Shown: in pieces, positions 35,783 through 44,856 of the stretch | How positions within the stretch are numbered: position 1 is the stretch's first letter | Layout: every line of letters begins with the position of its first letter | From: Pseudomonas sp. R5-89-07 | GTDB taxonomy: Bacteria; Pseudomonadota; Gammaproteobacteria; Pseudomonadales; Pseudomonadaceae | Direction of reading: 5' to 3' | Assembly (NCBI RefSeq): GCF_003851685.1 | Contig: NZ_CP027727.1 | Span: 5,456,001-5,520,000 of the forward strand | Length of the DNA stretch: 64,000 bases | Notes under the pieces: model-generated | The model's input: the letters and a program-made list of their open reading frames with translations, nothing else | The model's database searches: none | Told to the model about the DNA's origin: nothing | Program-made: the position numbers and the translations under genes

Positions 35783-36040
35783 ACCAACCTCTTATGGTTT
35801 CTAGTGACGCTTCTTGACTTATGCGCATTCACTTCCAGAGCACAGGACCAAGAGCAATATGGAGACCATCGAACGTTAGCAGCCTCTTTCCTTGTTCGTA
35901 GTTACCGACAGAAAAACAAGACAATTCCTACGCCTTTCGTGAGATTCCTTATCAGAGCGCACCACGCCACGATCGGAACCGTAAAGAAGCTGTTTGAGCT
36001 TGGCGGTATCATGCGCCCCAATAAATATTTCACCCACGAG
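35783..36040. other. Low-GC stretch without a convincing gene
   Basis: About 260 bases of below-average GC upstream of the secreted-protein gene. A plus-strand frame (35804-36046, 80 codons) and a minus frame (35876-36073) are open, but neither has a ribosome site or a recognisable product. It ends at the DUF3010 remnant. Confidence 0.5.
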
Positions 36041-36125
36041 CATTAAATTTGAACTGCCGGCAACGCTGAACAAGTATCAGCACGAGGCTTATAAGGCCGC
36101 GTATTCGGCCCTGCTGAAGAAATAA
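36041..36125 (+). pseudogene. Orphan 3' end of a second DUF3010 gene
   Basis: From 36045 the frame reads KFELPATLNKYQHEAYKAAY, then SALLKK and TAA (36123-36125), matching the final residues of the intact DUF3010 protein (FELSATLNKYQYEAYKTACS). No start or body precedes it. The best explanation is that this is the tail of the ancestral DUF3010 gene, cut when the segment 34215-36040 was inserted or the gene was replaced by a homologue. Confidence 0.8.
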
Positions 36126-36142
36126 GCCACACCGAAAACCCA

Positions 36143-36234
36143 CTGTGGGAGGGGGCTTGCCCCCGATAGCGGTGGGTCAGACAAAGCGGTATCAACTGAC
36201 TGCCCGTCATCGGGGGCAAGCCCCCTCCCACATT
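36143..36234. repeat. REP pair, tail type
   Basis: Inverted REP arms following the DUF3010 remnant and preceding the cdhR stop. The spacer (AGCGGTGGGTCAG...) belongs to the same subtype as 25781 and 29851. Confidence 0.95.
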
Positions 36235-36287
36235 TGATCCGTGTGCACTTAATGCATTTGCGCGTTGAAACTGTGGCTGAAAAACGA

Positions 36288-37265
36288 TCAAACCACCTCC
36301 CGTCGCCGGTCCTCCCTGGGGCATTTCGCAAACCGCGTTCTATAGCTGCGGGTGAAATATGACGGCGACTCAAACCCGCACGCAATACTTACTTCCAGCA
36401 CGCTCATATCGCTCTGGCGCAGCAATTGCCGGGCTTTTTCCAGGCGCAGGCCGAGGTAGAAGTTGCTCGGTGTGTCGTTCAGGTGCAGGCGGAACAAGCG
36501 CTCCAGCTGGCGCCGCGTAACCTTGATCGCTTCGGCCAGGGCCAGGGTGCTCAAGGGCGGTTCAGTGTGTTGCTCCATTTCGCCGATCACCTGCACCAGC
36601 TTCTTGTTGCTGATGCCATAGCGCGTGGCGATTTGCATGCGCTGGTGGTCTTTGCGCGGGCGGATGCGGCCCAGCACGAACTGCTCGGAGACCTGCACCG
36701 CCAGGTCCGGGCCGTGGGCCTGGGCGATCAGGTCGAGCATCAGGTCGATGGACGCGGTGCCGCCGGCGCAGGTGATGCGACGGCGGTCGATCTCGAACAG
36801 TTCCTGGGTGACGCTCAGGTGCGGGTACGACTCCTTGAACGCATCGATGGCTTCCCAGTGCAGGGTCAGGCGATGGCCATCGAGCAGGCCCGCTTCGGCC
36901 AGCACGCAGGCGCCAGTGTCGATGGCGCCGAGCGTCACGCCCTCGTGGTCGAGTCGGCGCAGCCAGTGTTCCAGCGCAGGCGTGGCGAACTGCAGAGGCT
37001 CGAAGCCAGCCACCACCAGCAGGGTTGCACCTTTTTTCAGCGGTTCCAGTGCGGCGTCGACATTGACCGACATGCCATTGCTCGCCAGTACCGCGCCGCC
37101 ATCGGCGCTCAAGACGTGCCAGCGGTACAGTTCGCCACGGAAGCGATTAGCCACCCGCAGTGGCTCCAGCGCAGAGATAAAGCCGATAGCCGAGAACCCC
37201 GGCATCAGTAAAAAGTAGAAATCCTGGGACATGGTGGCGCTCTCGTCGGGCGGGCAGCGTGGCAT
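36288..37265 (-). CDS. cdhR: AraC-family activator of carnitine catabolism
   Basis: A 325-residue GlxA-type regulator: an N-terminal class-I glutamine amidotransferase-like ligand domain (about 12-190; DFYFLLMPGFSAIGFISALE, DTGACVLAEAGLLDG) and a C-terminal AraC helix-turn-helix pair (LALAEAIKVTRRQLERLF and VLEVSIACGFESPSYFTRSYR). CdhR activates caiX-cdhCAB in P. aeruginosa, and here it is divergent from caiX, so the name follows from position. I chose ATG 37265 with GGGAG seven bases upstream; MSQDFYF at 37232 (314 residues) is the alternative. Confidence 0.92.
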   Translation of the reverse strand: MPRCPPDESATMSQDFYFLLMPGFSAIGFISALEPLRVANRFRGELYRWHVLSADGGAVLASNGMSVNVDAALEPLKKGATLLVVAGFEPLQFATPALEHWLRRLDHEGVTLGAIDTGACVLAEAGLLDGHRLTLHWEAIDAFKESYPHLSVTQELFEIDRRRITCAGGTASIDLMLDLIAQAHGPDLAVQVSEQFVLGRIRPRKDHQRMQIATRYGISNKKLVQVIGEMEQHTEPPLSTLALAEAIKVTRRQLERLFRLHLNDTPSNFYLGLRLEKARQLLRQSDMSVLEVSIACGFESPSYFTRSYRTRFAKCPREDRRREVV

Positions 37266-37424
37266 TGTGATACTCCCGTTCATGGGTGGATTCAAGGGGC
37301 CAGGTCGCTGCAGTGCAAAAGCTGGTCGCCGCCGTGCGCTTTGCCGCCCCCCAAGCTGCGTAACGTGATGCCACGGTGCACAAAGACGCCGGCCCCACAA
37401 TAACGACCTGCCGAGGGATTCACC
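37266..37424. promoter_or_regulatory. Divergent cdhR/caiX control region with 21-base direct repeat
   Basis: GGTCGCTGCAGTGC at 37303-37316 and GGTCGCCGCCGTGC at 37324-37337 form a direct repeat with exact 21-base spacing (two helical turns), the pattern expected for an AraC-family dimer. CdhR is the natural candidate to bind. Confidence 0.65.
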
Positions 37425-38369
37425 ATGAACCGACTGATCAGCCGCAGCGTGCTTGCACTCAGCGTCAGCGCTATTTTGAGCACCCCCGTCATGGCAGCGG
37501 ATGCCGCTTCATGCCAGAACGTACGCCTGGGCGTGGTGAACTGGACCGACGTCATCGCCACCAGCGCCATGACCCAAGTGTTGCTCGACGGCCTCGGCTA
37601 CAAGACCAAACAGACCAGCGCTTCCCAGCAAATCATTTTCGCCGGCATCCGCGACCAGCGCCTGGACCTGTTCCTGGGCTACTGGAACCCGCTGATGACC
37701 CAGACCATCACGCCGTTCGTCGATGCCAAGCAAGTCAAGGTGCTCGACAAGCCCAGCCTGGAAGACGCCCGCGCCACCCTCGCTGTGCCGACTTATCTGG
37801 CGGACAAGGGCCTGAAAACCTTCGCCGACATCGCCAAGTTCGAAAAAGAACTGGGCGGCAAGATCTACGGTATCGAGCCGGGTTCGGGCGCCAACACCCA
37901 GATCAAGGCCATGATCGCCAAGAACCAGTTCGGCCTGGGCAAGTTTCAGCTGGTCGAATCCAGCGAAGCCGGCATGCTCGCCGCCGTGGACCGCGCCGTG
38001 CGCCGCAAGGAAGCCGTGGTGTTCTTCGGCTGGGCGCCGCACCCAATGAACGTCAACGTGGCGATGACTTACCTCAGCGGCAGCGACGACGCCCTGGGCC
38101 CGAATGAAGGCCGCGCAACGGTATGGACCGTCACCTCGCCGACCTACGCCGAGCAGTGCCCCAACGTGCACAAGCTGCTGACCAACCTGACCTTCACCGC
38201 CGCCGACGAGAGCCGGATGATGCAGCCGTTGCTCGACCACAAGGATGCCCTCGAGTCCGCCAGGCAGTGGCTCAAGGACCATCCGCAAGACCAGGCGCGC
38301 TGGCTCGATGGTGTGACCACTTTTGACGGCAAACCGGCCGCGGCGAACCTGCAATTGACCAGCAAGTAA
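37425..38369 (+). CDS. caiX: Carnitine-binding periplasmic protein
   Basis: A 314-residue periplasmic binding protein (OpuAC type) with a signal peptide (SVLALSVSAILSTPVMA, then ADAASC). The ligand cage residues fit the choline/betaine/carnitine subfamily: LGVVNWTD, FLGYWNPLMTQT and FFGWAPHPMNVN supply Trp/Tyr for the trimethylammonium group. No permease or ATPase genes accompany it, so it should use the CbcWV core encoded at 45.9-47.9 kb, as known for CaiX. It leads the carnitine operon. It is paralogous to cbcX. Confidence 0.94.
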   Translation: MNRLISRSVLALSVSAILSTPVMAADAASCQNVRLGVVNWTDVIATSAMTQVLLDGLGYKTKQTSASQQIIFAGIRDQRLDLFLGYWNPLMTQTITPFVDAKQVKVLDKPSLEDARATLAVPTYLADKGLKTFADIAKFEKELGGKIYGIEPGSGANTQIKAMIAKNQFGLGKFQLVESSEAGMLAAVDRAVRRKEAVVFFGWAPHPMNVNVAMTYLSGSDDALGPNEGRATVWTVTSPTYAEQCPNVHKLLTNLTFTAADESRMMQPLLDHKDALESARQWLKDHPQDQARWLDGVTTFDGKPAAANLQLTSK

Positions 38370-38442
38370 CCCTTTTCAACCACCGTTTCGCAGCCATAAC
38401 CGGCTGCTTGCGGCACCACTACGCCTGTAAGGAACCCGCCTC

Positions 38443-39330
38443 ATGAACCACGACGTCATCATCACCTGCGCACTTACCGGTGCTGGCGACACGACCGGCA
38501 GAAGCCCACACGTGCCGGTCACCCCCAAACAGATCGCCGCCGCCGCCGTGGAAGCCGCCAAAGCCGGCGCCACCGTTGTGCACTGCCATGTACGTGACCC
38601 GCACACCGGCAAATTCAGCCGCGATGTGGCCCTGTACCGCGAAGTGATGGAGCGCATCCGCGAAGCCGACATCGACATCATCGTCAACCTCACTGCAGGC
38701 ATGGGCGGCGACTTGGAGATCGGCGGCGGCGAGAACCCGATGGAGTTTGGTCCCAATACCGACCTGGTCGGCCCCCTCACCCGCCTGGCCCATGTGGAGG
38801 AGCTGCTGCCGGAAATCTGCACCCTGGACTGCGGCACGCTGAACTTCGGCGATGGCGACACCATTTACGTGTCCACCCCCGCGCAATTACGCGCCGGTGC
38901 CAAACGTATCCAGGAACTGGGCGTAAAGGCCGAGCTGGAAATTTTCGACACCGGTCATCTGTGGTTCGCCAAACAGATGATCAAGGAAGGTCTGCTCGAC
39001 AACCCGCTGTTTCAACTGTGCCTGGGCATTCCATGGGGCGCGCCGGCCGATACCACCACCATGAAAGCCATGGTCGACAACCTGCCCGTCGACGCAGTGT
39101 GGGCCGGCTTCGGTATCGGCCGCATGCAGATGCCGATGGCCGCGCAAGCCGTGCTGCTGGGCGGCAACGTGCGGGTCGGCCTGGAAGACAACCTGTGGCT
39201 GGACAAAGGCGTGCTCGCCACCAATGGGCAGTTGGTGGAGCGCGCCAGTGAAATCCTCAGCCGCCTGGGGGCAAGGGTCATGACCCCGGCGGAAGGCCGA
39301 ATCAAGATGGGCCTCAAAAAACGCGGCTAA
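38443..39330 (+). CDS. cdhC: 3-dehydrocarnitine cleavage enzyme (BKACE family)
   Basis: A 295-residue zinc-dependent beta-keto-acid cleavage enzyme (DUF849 family) that condenses 3-dehydrocarnitine with acetyl-CoA to give betainyl-CoA and acetoacetate. Metal ligands are in [12 protein letters not shown] (about residue 46). Other family blocks are [41 protein letters not shown]. It lies between caiX and cdhA in the usual order. A good AGGAA ribosome site precedes the ATG. Confidence 0.95.
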   Translation: MNHDVIITCALTGAGDTTGRSPHVPVTPKQIAAAAVEAAKAGATVVHCHVRDPHTGKFSRDVALYREVMERIREADIDIIVNLTAGMGGDLEIGGGENPMEFGPNTDLVGPLTRLAHVEELLPEICTLDCGTLNFGDGDTIYVSTPAQLRAGAKRIQELGVKAELEIFDTGHLWFAKQMIKEGLLDNPLFQLCLGIPWGAPADTTTMKAMVDNLPVDAVWAGFGIGRMQMPMAAQAVLLGGNVRVGLEDNLWLDKGVLATNGQLVERASEILSRLGARVMTPAEGRIKMGLKKRG

Positions 39331-39353
39331 CTCCCCGCCGAAACCGAATCAAA

Positions 39354-39385
39354 AATGTGGGAGGGGCTTGCCCCCTCCCACATAG
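39354..39385. repeat. Collapsed REP hairpin
   Basis: The two arms have fused into one palindrome (AATGTGGGAGGGGCTTGCCC, then CCTCCCACAT) with no spacer, between cdhC and cdhA. It could be a stabilising hairpin inside the operon. Confidence 0.9.
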
Positions 39386-39413
39386 GTTCATCACATTATT
39401 CAGGAATGTCGTC

Positions 39414-40379
39414 ATGAGCTTTATCACTGAGATCAAAACCTTCGCCGCCCTCGGCAGTGGCGTCATCGGCAGCGGCTGGGTGTCCCGCGCCCTCGCCCAC
39501 GGCCTGGATGTGGTCGCCTGGGACCCGGCGCCCGGTGCCGAAGCCGCACTGCGCAAACGTGTGGCCAACGCCTGGGGCGCCCTGGAGAAACAAGGGCTGG
39601 CAACCGGCGCGTCCCAGGACCGCCTGCGCTTTGTCGCCACCATCGAAGAATGCGTGAAAGACGCGGACTTTATCCAGGAGAGTGCCCCCGAACGCCTGGA
39701 ACTCAAACTGGATTTACACAGCAAGATCAGCGCGGCGGCCAAGCCGAATGCATTGATCGGCTCGAGCACCTCGGGCCTGTTGCCAAGTGAGTTCTATGAG
39801 GGTTCGACCCACCCCGAGCGTTGCGTGGTCGGCCACCCGTTCAACCCGGTTTACCTGCTGCCGCTGGTGGAGGTGGTCGGCGGCAAGCACACTGCGCCAG
39901 AGGCCGTTCAGGCGGCGATCAAGGTGTACGAATCCCTCGGCATGCGCCCGCTGCACGTACGCAAAGAAGTGCCTGGGTTTATCGCTGACCGCCTGTTGGA
40001 AGCGCTGTGGCGTGAGGCGCTGCACCTAGTCAACGATGGCGTGGCCACCACCGGCGAGATCGATGACGCCATCCGCTTTGGCGCCGGCCTGCGCTGGTCG
40101 TTCATGGGCACCTTCCTCACCTACACACTGGCGGGTGGCGACGCGGGCATGCGGCATTTCATGGCGCAGTTCGGCCCCGCGTTGCAGCTACCATGGACTT
40201 ACCTGCCGGCGCCGGAACTGACCGACAAACTGATTGACGATGTGGTCGATGGCACCCGTGATCAACTCGGCAAACACAGCATTTCAGCACTGGAACGTTA
40301 TCGTGATGATTGCCTGCTGGCGGTACTGGAGGCCGTCAAAGTGACCAAAGCCAAGCACGGCATGAGCTTCGCCGAATAA
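39414..40379 (+). CDS. cdhA: L-carnitine dehydrogenase
   Basis: A 321-residue NAD-dependent dehydrogenase of the 3-hydroxyacyl-CoA dehydrogenase superfamily, oxidising L-carnitine to 3-dehydrocarnitine. The Rossmann motif is [18 protein letters not shown] (about residues 13-30). The catalytic His/Asn block is [20 protein letters not shown], and [19 protein letters not shown] follows. I chose the ATG at 39414 with AGGA; the open frame begins earlier, inside the REP hairpin. Confidence 0.95.
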   Translation: MSFITEIKTFAALGSGVIGSGWVSRALAHGLDVVAWDPAPGAEAALRKRVANAWGALEKQGLATGASQDRLRFVATIEECVKDADFIQESAPERLELKLDLHSKISAAAKPNALIGSSTSGLLPSEFYEGSTHPERCVVGHPFNPVYLLPLVEVVGGKHTAPEAVQAAIKVYESLGMRPLHVRKEVPGFIADRLLEALWREALHLVNDGVATTGEIDDAIRFGAGLRWSFMGTFLTYTLAGGDAGMRHFMAQFGPALQLPWTYLPAPELTDKLIDDVVDGTRDQLGKHSISALERYRDDCLLAVLEAVKVTKAKHGMSFAE

Positions 40380-40391
40380 GGGAACCCCAGC

Positions 40392-40883
40392 ATGCCAACA
40401 CTGACTACCTACACCACCAAAATCCAGCCGGACTGGGTGGACTACAACGGCCACCTGCGCGACGCGTTCTACCTGCTGATTTTCAGCTACGCCACCGACG
40501 CGCTGATGGACATACTGGGCCTTAACAGCGACAACCGCGAAGCCAGCGGCCACTCGCTGTTCACCCTGGAGCTGCACTTGAACTACCTGCACGAAGTGAA
40601 GCTGGGGGCCGAGGTGCAGGTGCATACCCAACTGATCGCGCACGACGCCAAGCGCCTGCACCTCTATCACAGCCTGCACTTGGTGGGGGGCGACAAGGCG
40701 CTGGCGGGCAACGAACAGATGCTGCTGCATGTCGACCTGGCCGGCCCGCATGCAACGCCGTTCACTGAGGTCACGCTGGAAAAGCTGACGGCCATCAGCG
40801 CTGAACAGGCCGAACTGCCGCCCCCCGCCCTGCTCGGTCGTGTCATCGGTTTACCCACAAAAAAAGCCCCGGTCCAGCCGTGA
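40392..40883 (+). CDS. cdhB: Betainyl-CoA thioesterase
   Basis: A 163-residue hotdog-fold 4HBT thioesterase. The active-site block PDWVDYNGHLRDAFYLLIFS has the Asp/Asn-Gly-His pattern (about residues 15-34). The next strand FTLELHLNYLHEVKLGAEVQVHT is typical. It hydrolyses betainyl-CoA to glycine betaine, which then enters the GbcAB route. It is the last clear gene of the carnitine operon; the short-chain acylcarnitine hydrolase hocS of P. aeruginosa is not seen after it. Confidence 0.92.
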   Translation: MPTLTTYTTKIQPDWVDYNGHLRDAFYLLIFSYATDALMDILGLNSDNREASGHSLFTLELHLNYLHEVKLGAEVQVHTQLIAHDAKRLHLYHSLHLVGGDKALAGNEQMLLHVDLAGPHATPFTEVTLEKLTAISAEQAELPPPALLGRVIGLPTKKAPVQP

Positions 40884-40895
40884 CTGGATCGGGGC
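40866..40895 (-). terminator. Intrinsic terminator reading on the minus strand, overlapping cdhB end
   Basis: The stem GCCCCG-TCCAG / CTGGA-CGGGGC lies across the cdhB stop. On the minus strand it is followed by a run of seven Ts, so it would stop antisense readthrough coming from gbdR. On the plus strand there is no T tract. Confidence 0.7.
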
Positions 40896-41108
40896 AGAGG
40901 TGCCTTGTGTGAGCTGTACATCCCGAGGGTGACCAAACCGTCAAGCTGTGTGCCTGGGTTCAGTGTGCCGGTAAGTGCTGTGTGGGCATGGCCCGAAAAC
41001 GACCTGTTCATAGCCATCTGAGGCATGCGTGCAATTTGCCCTTGCCGACCACCCGAGCGGCTACCAGAATCCCAGGCAAACCCCGCTCCCCTCACCAGGA
41101 ACAACGCC

Positions 41109-41372
41109 ATGATGCACGCGGATTTGATTGACCAGGATGACCTGCTGGGCCAGCTGCGCTCACTGGGTTTTGACGTGTCCAGCGGTGCCACCGCCGAGCA
41201 GGCTTGCGAGTGCGCGGTACGCGGTTTGAGTGAAGCGCGGGCCAAGGCGCTCAAGGGCATGGTTGAGCAGATGTACAGCGGCAGCGCGACGATTTTGCCG
41301 ACGGTGCGCCAGGCGATCGATAAGCAGTTGTTGCCGGCGTTGATGCAGTTCAAGCAGAAATCCGGCGCCTGA
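41109..41372 (+). CDS. Small hypothetical protein
   Basis: An 87-residue, Ala-rich, mostly helical soluble protein (LIDQDDLLGQLRSLGFDVSSGATAEQ... VRQAIDKQLLPALMQFKQKSG). It starts with two adjacent ATGs; AGGA lies upstream. The codon use matches the host and the frame is conserved up to the stop, so I think it is real. It occupies the place where other species have the acylcarnitine hydrolase. No family recognised. Confidence 0.6.
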   Translation: MMHADLIDQDDLLGQLRSLGFDVSSGATAEQACECAVRGLSEARAKALKGMVEQMYSGSATILPTVRQAIDKQLLPALMQFKQKSGA

Positions 41373-41378
41373 CAGACC

Positions 41379-41450
41379 GCTATCGGGGGCAAGCCCCCTC
41401 CCACCTTTGGAATGCGTTCCCCTGTGGGAGGGGGCTTGCCCCCGATGCAG
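41379..41450. repeat. REP pair, head type
   Basis: Inverted arms with spacer TTTGGAATGCGTTCCCCTG, identical in that part to the pair at 52504. Lies between convergent genes. Confidence 0.95.
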
Positions 41451-41460
41451 GCGACGCGGT

Positions 41461-42564
41461 CTAGAGCCTTACACTGGCAAATGTCGACTCATTGCGCGCC
41501 TGACTCAACGCCGACATCGGCCCCGCCAGCGGTGACAATGTCAGGGCCTGCGGAATCGGCATCATCGCCACCTGCTGGGTGGTGTTGGAGCCTACGCGCT
41601 CATCGCGCGGCGGAATGCCGAAGTACTCGCGGTAGCACTTGGAGAAATGCGGCGTGGACACAAACCCGCAGACCGACGCCACTTCGATGATCGACATCGG
41701 CGTCTGCTTGAGCAATTGCCGCGCACGAATCAGGCGCAACTTGAGGTAATAGCGCGACGGCGAGCAGTGCAGGTATTTCTGGAACAGCCGCTCCAACTGG
41801 CGACGCGACACGGCCACGTAGACCGCCAGTTCGTCGAGGTCGATGGGCTCCTCCAGGTTCGCCTCCATCAGTGCAACGATTTCCTGCAGCTTCGGCTGGT
41901 TGGTGCCGAGCATGTGCTTGAGCGGCACGCGCTGGTGGTCCTGTTCGTTGCGGATGCGTTCGTACACAAACATTTCGGAGATGGCTGCCGACAGTTCACG
42001 GCCGTGGTCGCGGCTGATCAGGTGCAGCATCATGTCCAACGGCGCGGTGCCGCCGGAGCTGGTAAAGCGGTTGCGGTCGAGGGTGAACAGGCGTGTGCTC
42101 ATGGCCACGCGAGGGAAGGCTTCCTGCATCGACGCCAGGCATTCCCAGTGCACGCTGCAATCGAAACCATCGAGCAGACCCGCGCAGGCCAGCGCCCAAC
42201 TGCCAGTGCAGACCGCACCGAGACGGCGCGATTGGCGCGCCTGGCTTTGCAGCCACGACACGTGTTCGCGGGTGACAGTGCGCTGGATGCCCACACCGCC
42301 GCACACGATGACCGTGTCCAGGGCTGGCGCCTTGTGCATGGAGGCATCAGGGGTGATCTGCAGGCCGTCGCTGGCCCATACCTGGTTGCCGTCGACACTC
42401 AGGGTTGTCCAGCGATACAACTCGCGGCCGGACAGCTGGTTGGCCATGCGCAGGGGTTCCACGGCCGACGCCAGGGAAATCAGCGTGAAATTGTCCAGCA
42501 GCAAAAAGCCGATGGATTGAGGCGCACGGTTCTGGGGTTGGGCCCCGGAGTTGAACGACGTCAT
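41461..42564 (-). CDS. gbdR: AraC-family glycine betaine/dimethylglycine regulator
   Basis: A 367-residue GlxA-type activator with a GATase1-like ligand domain (about 18-210; IGFLLLDNFTLISLASAVEPLRMAN, AVCTGSWALACAGLLDG) and two AraC helix-turn-helix units (LDELAVYVAVSRRQLERLFQ; IIEVASVCGFVSTPHFSKCYREYFG). In P. aeruginosa GbdR responds to glycine betaine and dimethylglycine and activates gbcAB, dgcAB, sox and cbcXWV. It sits beside sdaB and cbcXWV as in that species. The start has AGGAG seven bases upstream. Confidence 0.94.
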   Translation of the reverse strand: MTSFNSGAQPQNRAPQSIGFLLLDNFTLISLASAVEPLRMANQLSGRELYRWTTLSVDGNQVWASDGLQITPDASMHKAPALDTVIVCGGVGIQRTVTREHVSWLQSQARQSRRLGAVCTGSWALACAGLLDGFDCSVHWECLASMQEAFPRVAMSTRLFTLDRNRFTSSGGTAPLDMMLHLISRDHGRELSAAISEMFVYERIRNEQDHQRVPLKHMLGTNQPKLQEIVALMEANLEEPIDLDELAVYVAVSRRQLERLFQKYLHCSPSRYYLKLRLIRARQLLKQTPMSIIEVASVCGFVSTPHFSKCYREYFGIPPRDERVGSNTTQQVAMMPIPQALTLSPLAGPMSALSQARNESTFASVRL

Positions 42565-43063
42565 CGCAGTATCTCCTCACACAAAGCGGGTGATGGCCTC
42601 AGGCGAGGCTCTTGTTATTGCGCTCATCTCCTGCGAGGGAGAGAGGCTTTGAATTGATAGAGCAAATGCCATGCCTAAAATTGAATGGCCGTCCAATAAC
42701 TCCTAAAAACGACCTGTTGATGCGTCTATCCAAGCCCGCGCATTAAACACGGGATTTGCCGCGCCGGAGCGGGTGCTCAAGGGCTGTGAGCAGATCGGTA
42801 GCACTTGTGGGAAGGCGCTTTGCGGGCGTAGGAGAAGTCTGTCACCCAACGCACAGGGGACGGCTGGCTGCGGGGAAATTCGTTCGTAGGCTACTTATCT
42901 ATTTGCGACGCGCTAAAAGGTGGCGCTTTTGGGCGTGGTGTTCACTTTTTGAGCAGTGCTGGCTGCACGGGCGCTATCGGGGGCAAGCCCCCTCCCACCT
43001 TTTGATCGGTGAATACATTCAAAATGTGGGAGGGGGCTTGCCCCCGATGCAGGCGACTCGGTT
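42565..43063. other. Intergenic region between gbdR and sdaB
   Basis: About 500 bases. It contains the REP pair at 42972-43050. The 42565-42970 part should hold the gbdR promoter; I see no clear gene, hairpin or direct repeat in it. A plus-strand frame here lacks coding features. Confidence 0.5.
42972..43050. repeat. REP pair, head type
   Basis: Inverted REP arms with CGGGGGC ends outward, directly after the sdaB stop. Confidence 0.95.
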
Positions 43064-44440
43064 TCAGCACTCAACCGCGCTCACCGCCAACCCGCCCCGC
43101 GATGTCTCTTTGTACTTGTCATGCATATCCGCGCCGGTATCGCGCATGGTGCGGATCACCCGGTCCAGGGAGATAAAGTGCTGGCCGTCGCCACGCAAGG
43201 CCATCTGCGCGGCGTTGATCGCTTTCACCGCCGCAATCGCATTGCGCTCGATGCACGGCACTTGCACCAGCCCGCCCACCGGGTCGCAGGTCAGGCCCAG
43301 GTTATGTTCCAGGCCGATTTCCGCAGCGTTGCACAGCTGCTCCGGCGTAGCACCGAGAATTTCCGCCAGGCCCGCTGCGGCCATGGCGCAGGCCGAACCG
43401 ACTTCGCCCTGGCAGCCAACTTCGGCACCGGAGATCGAGGCGTTCTTCTTGCATAGAATCCCCACCGCCGCTGCAGCGAGCAGGTAATCAACCACGTTGG
43501 CCTCGGTCACTTCTTCACTGAACTTCATGAAGTAGTGCAGCACGGCCGGAATGATCCCCGCTGCGCCATTGGTGGGCGCCGTCACCATGCGCCCGCCGGC
43601 GGCGTTTTCTTCATTGACCGCCAGGGCGAACAGGTTCACCCACTCCATGGCACTCAGGGTCGAGCCGATCACATTGGGTTTGTTCAACTCCTGCAAGCTG
43701 CGGTGCAGCTTGGCGGCGCGACGGCGCACGTTCAAGCCGCCAGGCAGGATGCCTTCATGCTTGAGGCCCTGCTCCACGCACGCTTGCATGGCACGCCAGA
43801 GCTTCATCAGGCCGCTGCGGATTTCTTCTTCGGAGCGCCATACCTTCTCATTGGCCAGCATCAGTTCGGCGACGCGCAGGTTGTGGGTCTTGCACAGCTG
43901 CAGCAGCTCCACGGCACTGGAAAAGTCATACGGCAGCTCGGTGCGGTCCATGTCCGCCACGCCGCTGCGGGCCTGGGCTTCATCCACCACAAAACCGCCA
44001 CCCACCGAGTAGTAGGTGTCGCGGTGCAACTCGCCGTTATCGTCGAACACCACCAGAGTCATGGCATTGGGATGGAACGGCAGGTTTTCGTCGAGCAGGC
44101 GCATGTCCCGTGACCATATGAACGGCACCGGCAAGCGACCGTCGAGCAACAAGGTGTCGGTTTCGCGCAGTGTGTGGATGCGCACAGCGATCTGTGACGG
44201 GTCGATGGCGTCCGGCCACTCGCCCATCAGGCCCATGATGGTGGCGGTGTCGCTGCCGTGGCCAATGCCGGTGGCCGACAAGGAACCGTAGAGTTGCACT
44301 TCGACACGTCGCACCTGTTCCAGCAGGTCACGTTCGCGCACTGCTTGAACGAACAACGCCGCGGCGCGCATGGGCCCGACGGTGTGAGAACTGGAGGGGC
44401 CGATGCCAATCTTGAACAGGTCGAAAACGCTGATAGCCAT
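43064..44440 (-). CDS. sdaB: L-serine ammonia-lyase
   Basis: A 458-residue single-chain 4Fe-4S L-serine dehydratase converting serine to pyruvate and ammonia. The N-terminal SDH-beta domain starts AISVFDLFKIGIGPSSSHTVGP. The C-terminal SDH-alpha domain has EVGCQGEVGSACAMAAAGL and LTCDPVGGLVQVPCIERN with the cluster cysteines. It completes the route glycine betaine to glycine to serine to pyruvate. A GAGGAG site precedes its ATG. Confidence 0.95.
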   Translation of the reverse strand: MAISVFDLFKIGIGPSSSHTVGPMRAAALFVQAVRERDLLEQVRRVEVQLYGSLSATGIGHGSDTATIMGLMGEWPDAIDPSQIAVRIHTLRETDTLLLDGRLPVPFIWSRDMRLLDENLPFHPNAMTLVVFDDNGELHRDTYYSVGGGFVVDEAQARSGVADMDRTELPYDFSSAVELLQLCKTHNLRVAELMLANEKVWRSEEEIRSGLMKLWRAMQACVEQGLKHEGILPGGLNVRRRAAKLHRSLQELNKPNVIGSTLSAMEWVNLFALAVNEENAAGGRMVTAPTNGAAGIIPAVLHYFMKFSEEVTEANVVDYLLAAAAVGILCKKNASISGAEVGCQGEVGSACAMAAAGLAEILGATPEQLCNAAEIGLEHNLGLTCDPVGGLVQVPCIERNAIAAVKAINAAQMALRGDGQHFISLDRVIRTMRDTGADMHDKYKETSRGGLAVSAVEC

Positions 44441-44856
44441 TAACGTGAAACTCCTCGATAAGCGCGGCCAGGCTTGAACGAGGTGCTACGCTCAGATCGC
44501 CCAGATGGCGGCATCATCCAGCTTTTATCCGCCGTCACGGCGTCTCACACCGACGCACCCATGCTCAGTAGCGTCGCTCACGTGCGGTCGCCTGTTTTGG
44601 CCGTTTTTAACGGTGCAGATGAGTGAAAACAGCAGTTTCGCCGTGGTAAAAACCTGTAAGCGACGTCACCGACACTGGATGCGACCCTCCCTGTACTGGA
44701 TACGACGCCCCCTGTAGGCGTCAGATTTTCACTGGTACATGATCAGTCTCGACTCGTTTGCAAGGCACCGTGCCAGAGCTGTCCGACGCACACTCCAATA
44801 GCAACACTTATAAAGCGCGGCAAACGCCGCCAGAAAAAACACAGGAGTCTACCCCG
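44441..44856. promoter_or_regulatory. sdaB/cbcX divergent control region
   Basis: 416 bases with two tandem 21-base units, ACTGGATGCGACCCTCCCTGT (one base changed per several) at 44674-44694 and 44695-44715. They agree at 18 of 21 positions. The exact 21-base period fits an AraC-type operator, and GbdR controls cbcXWV in P. aeruginosa. The rest of the region shows no gene. Confidence 0.65.

Noticed and set aside
35804..36046. 80-codon frame in the low-GC stretch
   Set aside because: No ribosome site, no family, and it runs into the DUF3010 remnant; coding status cannot be supported.
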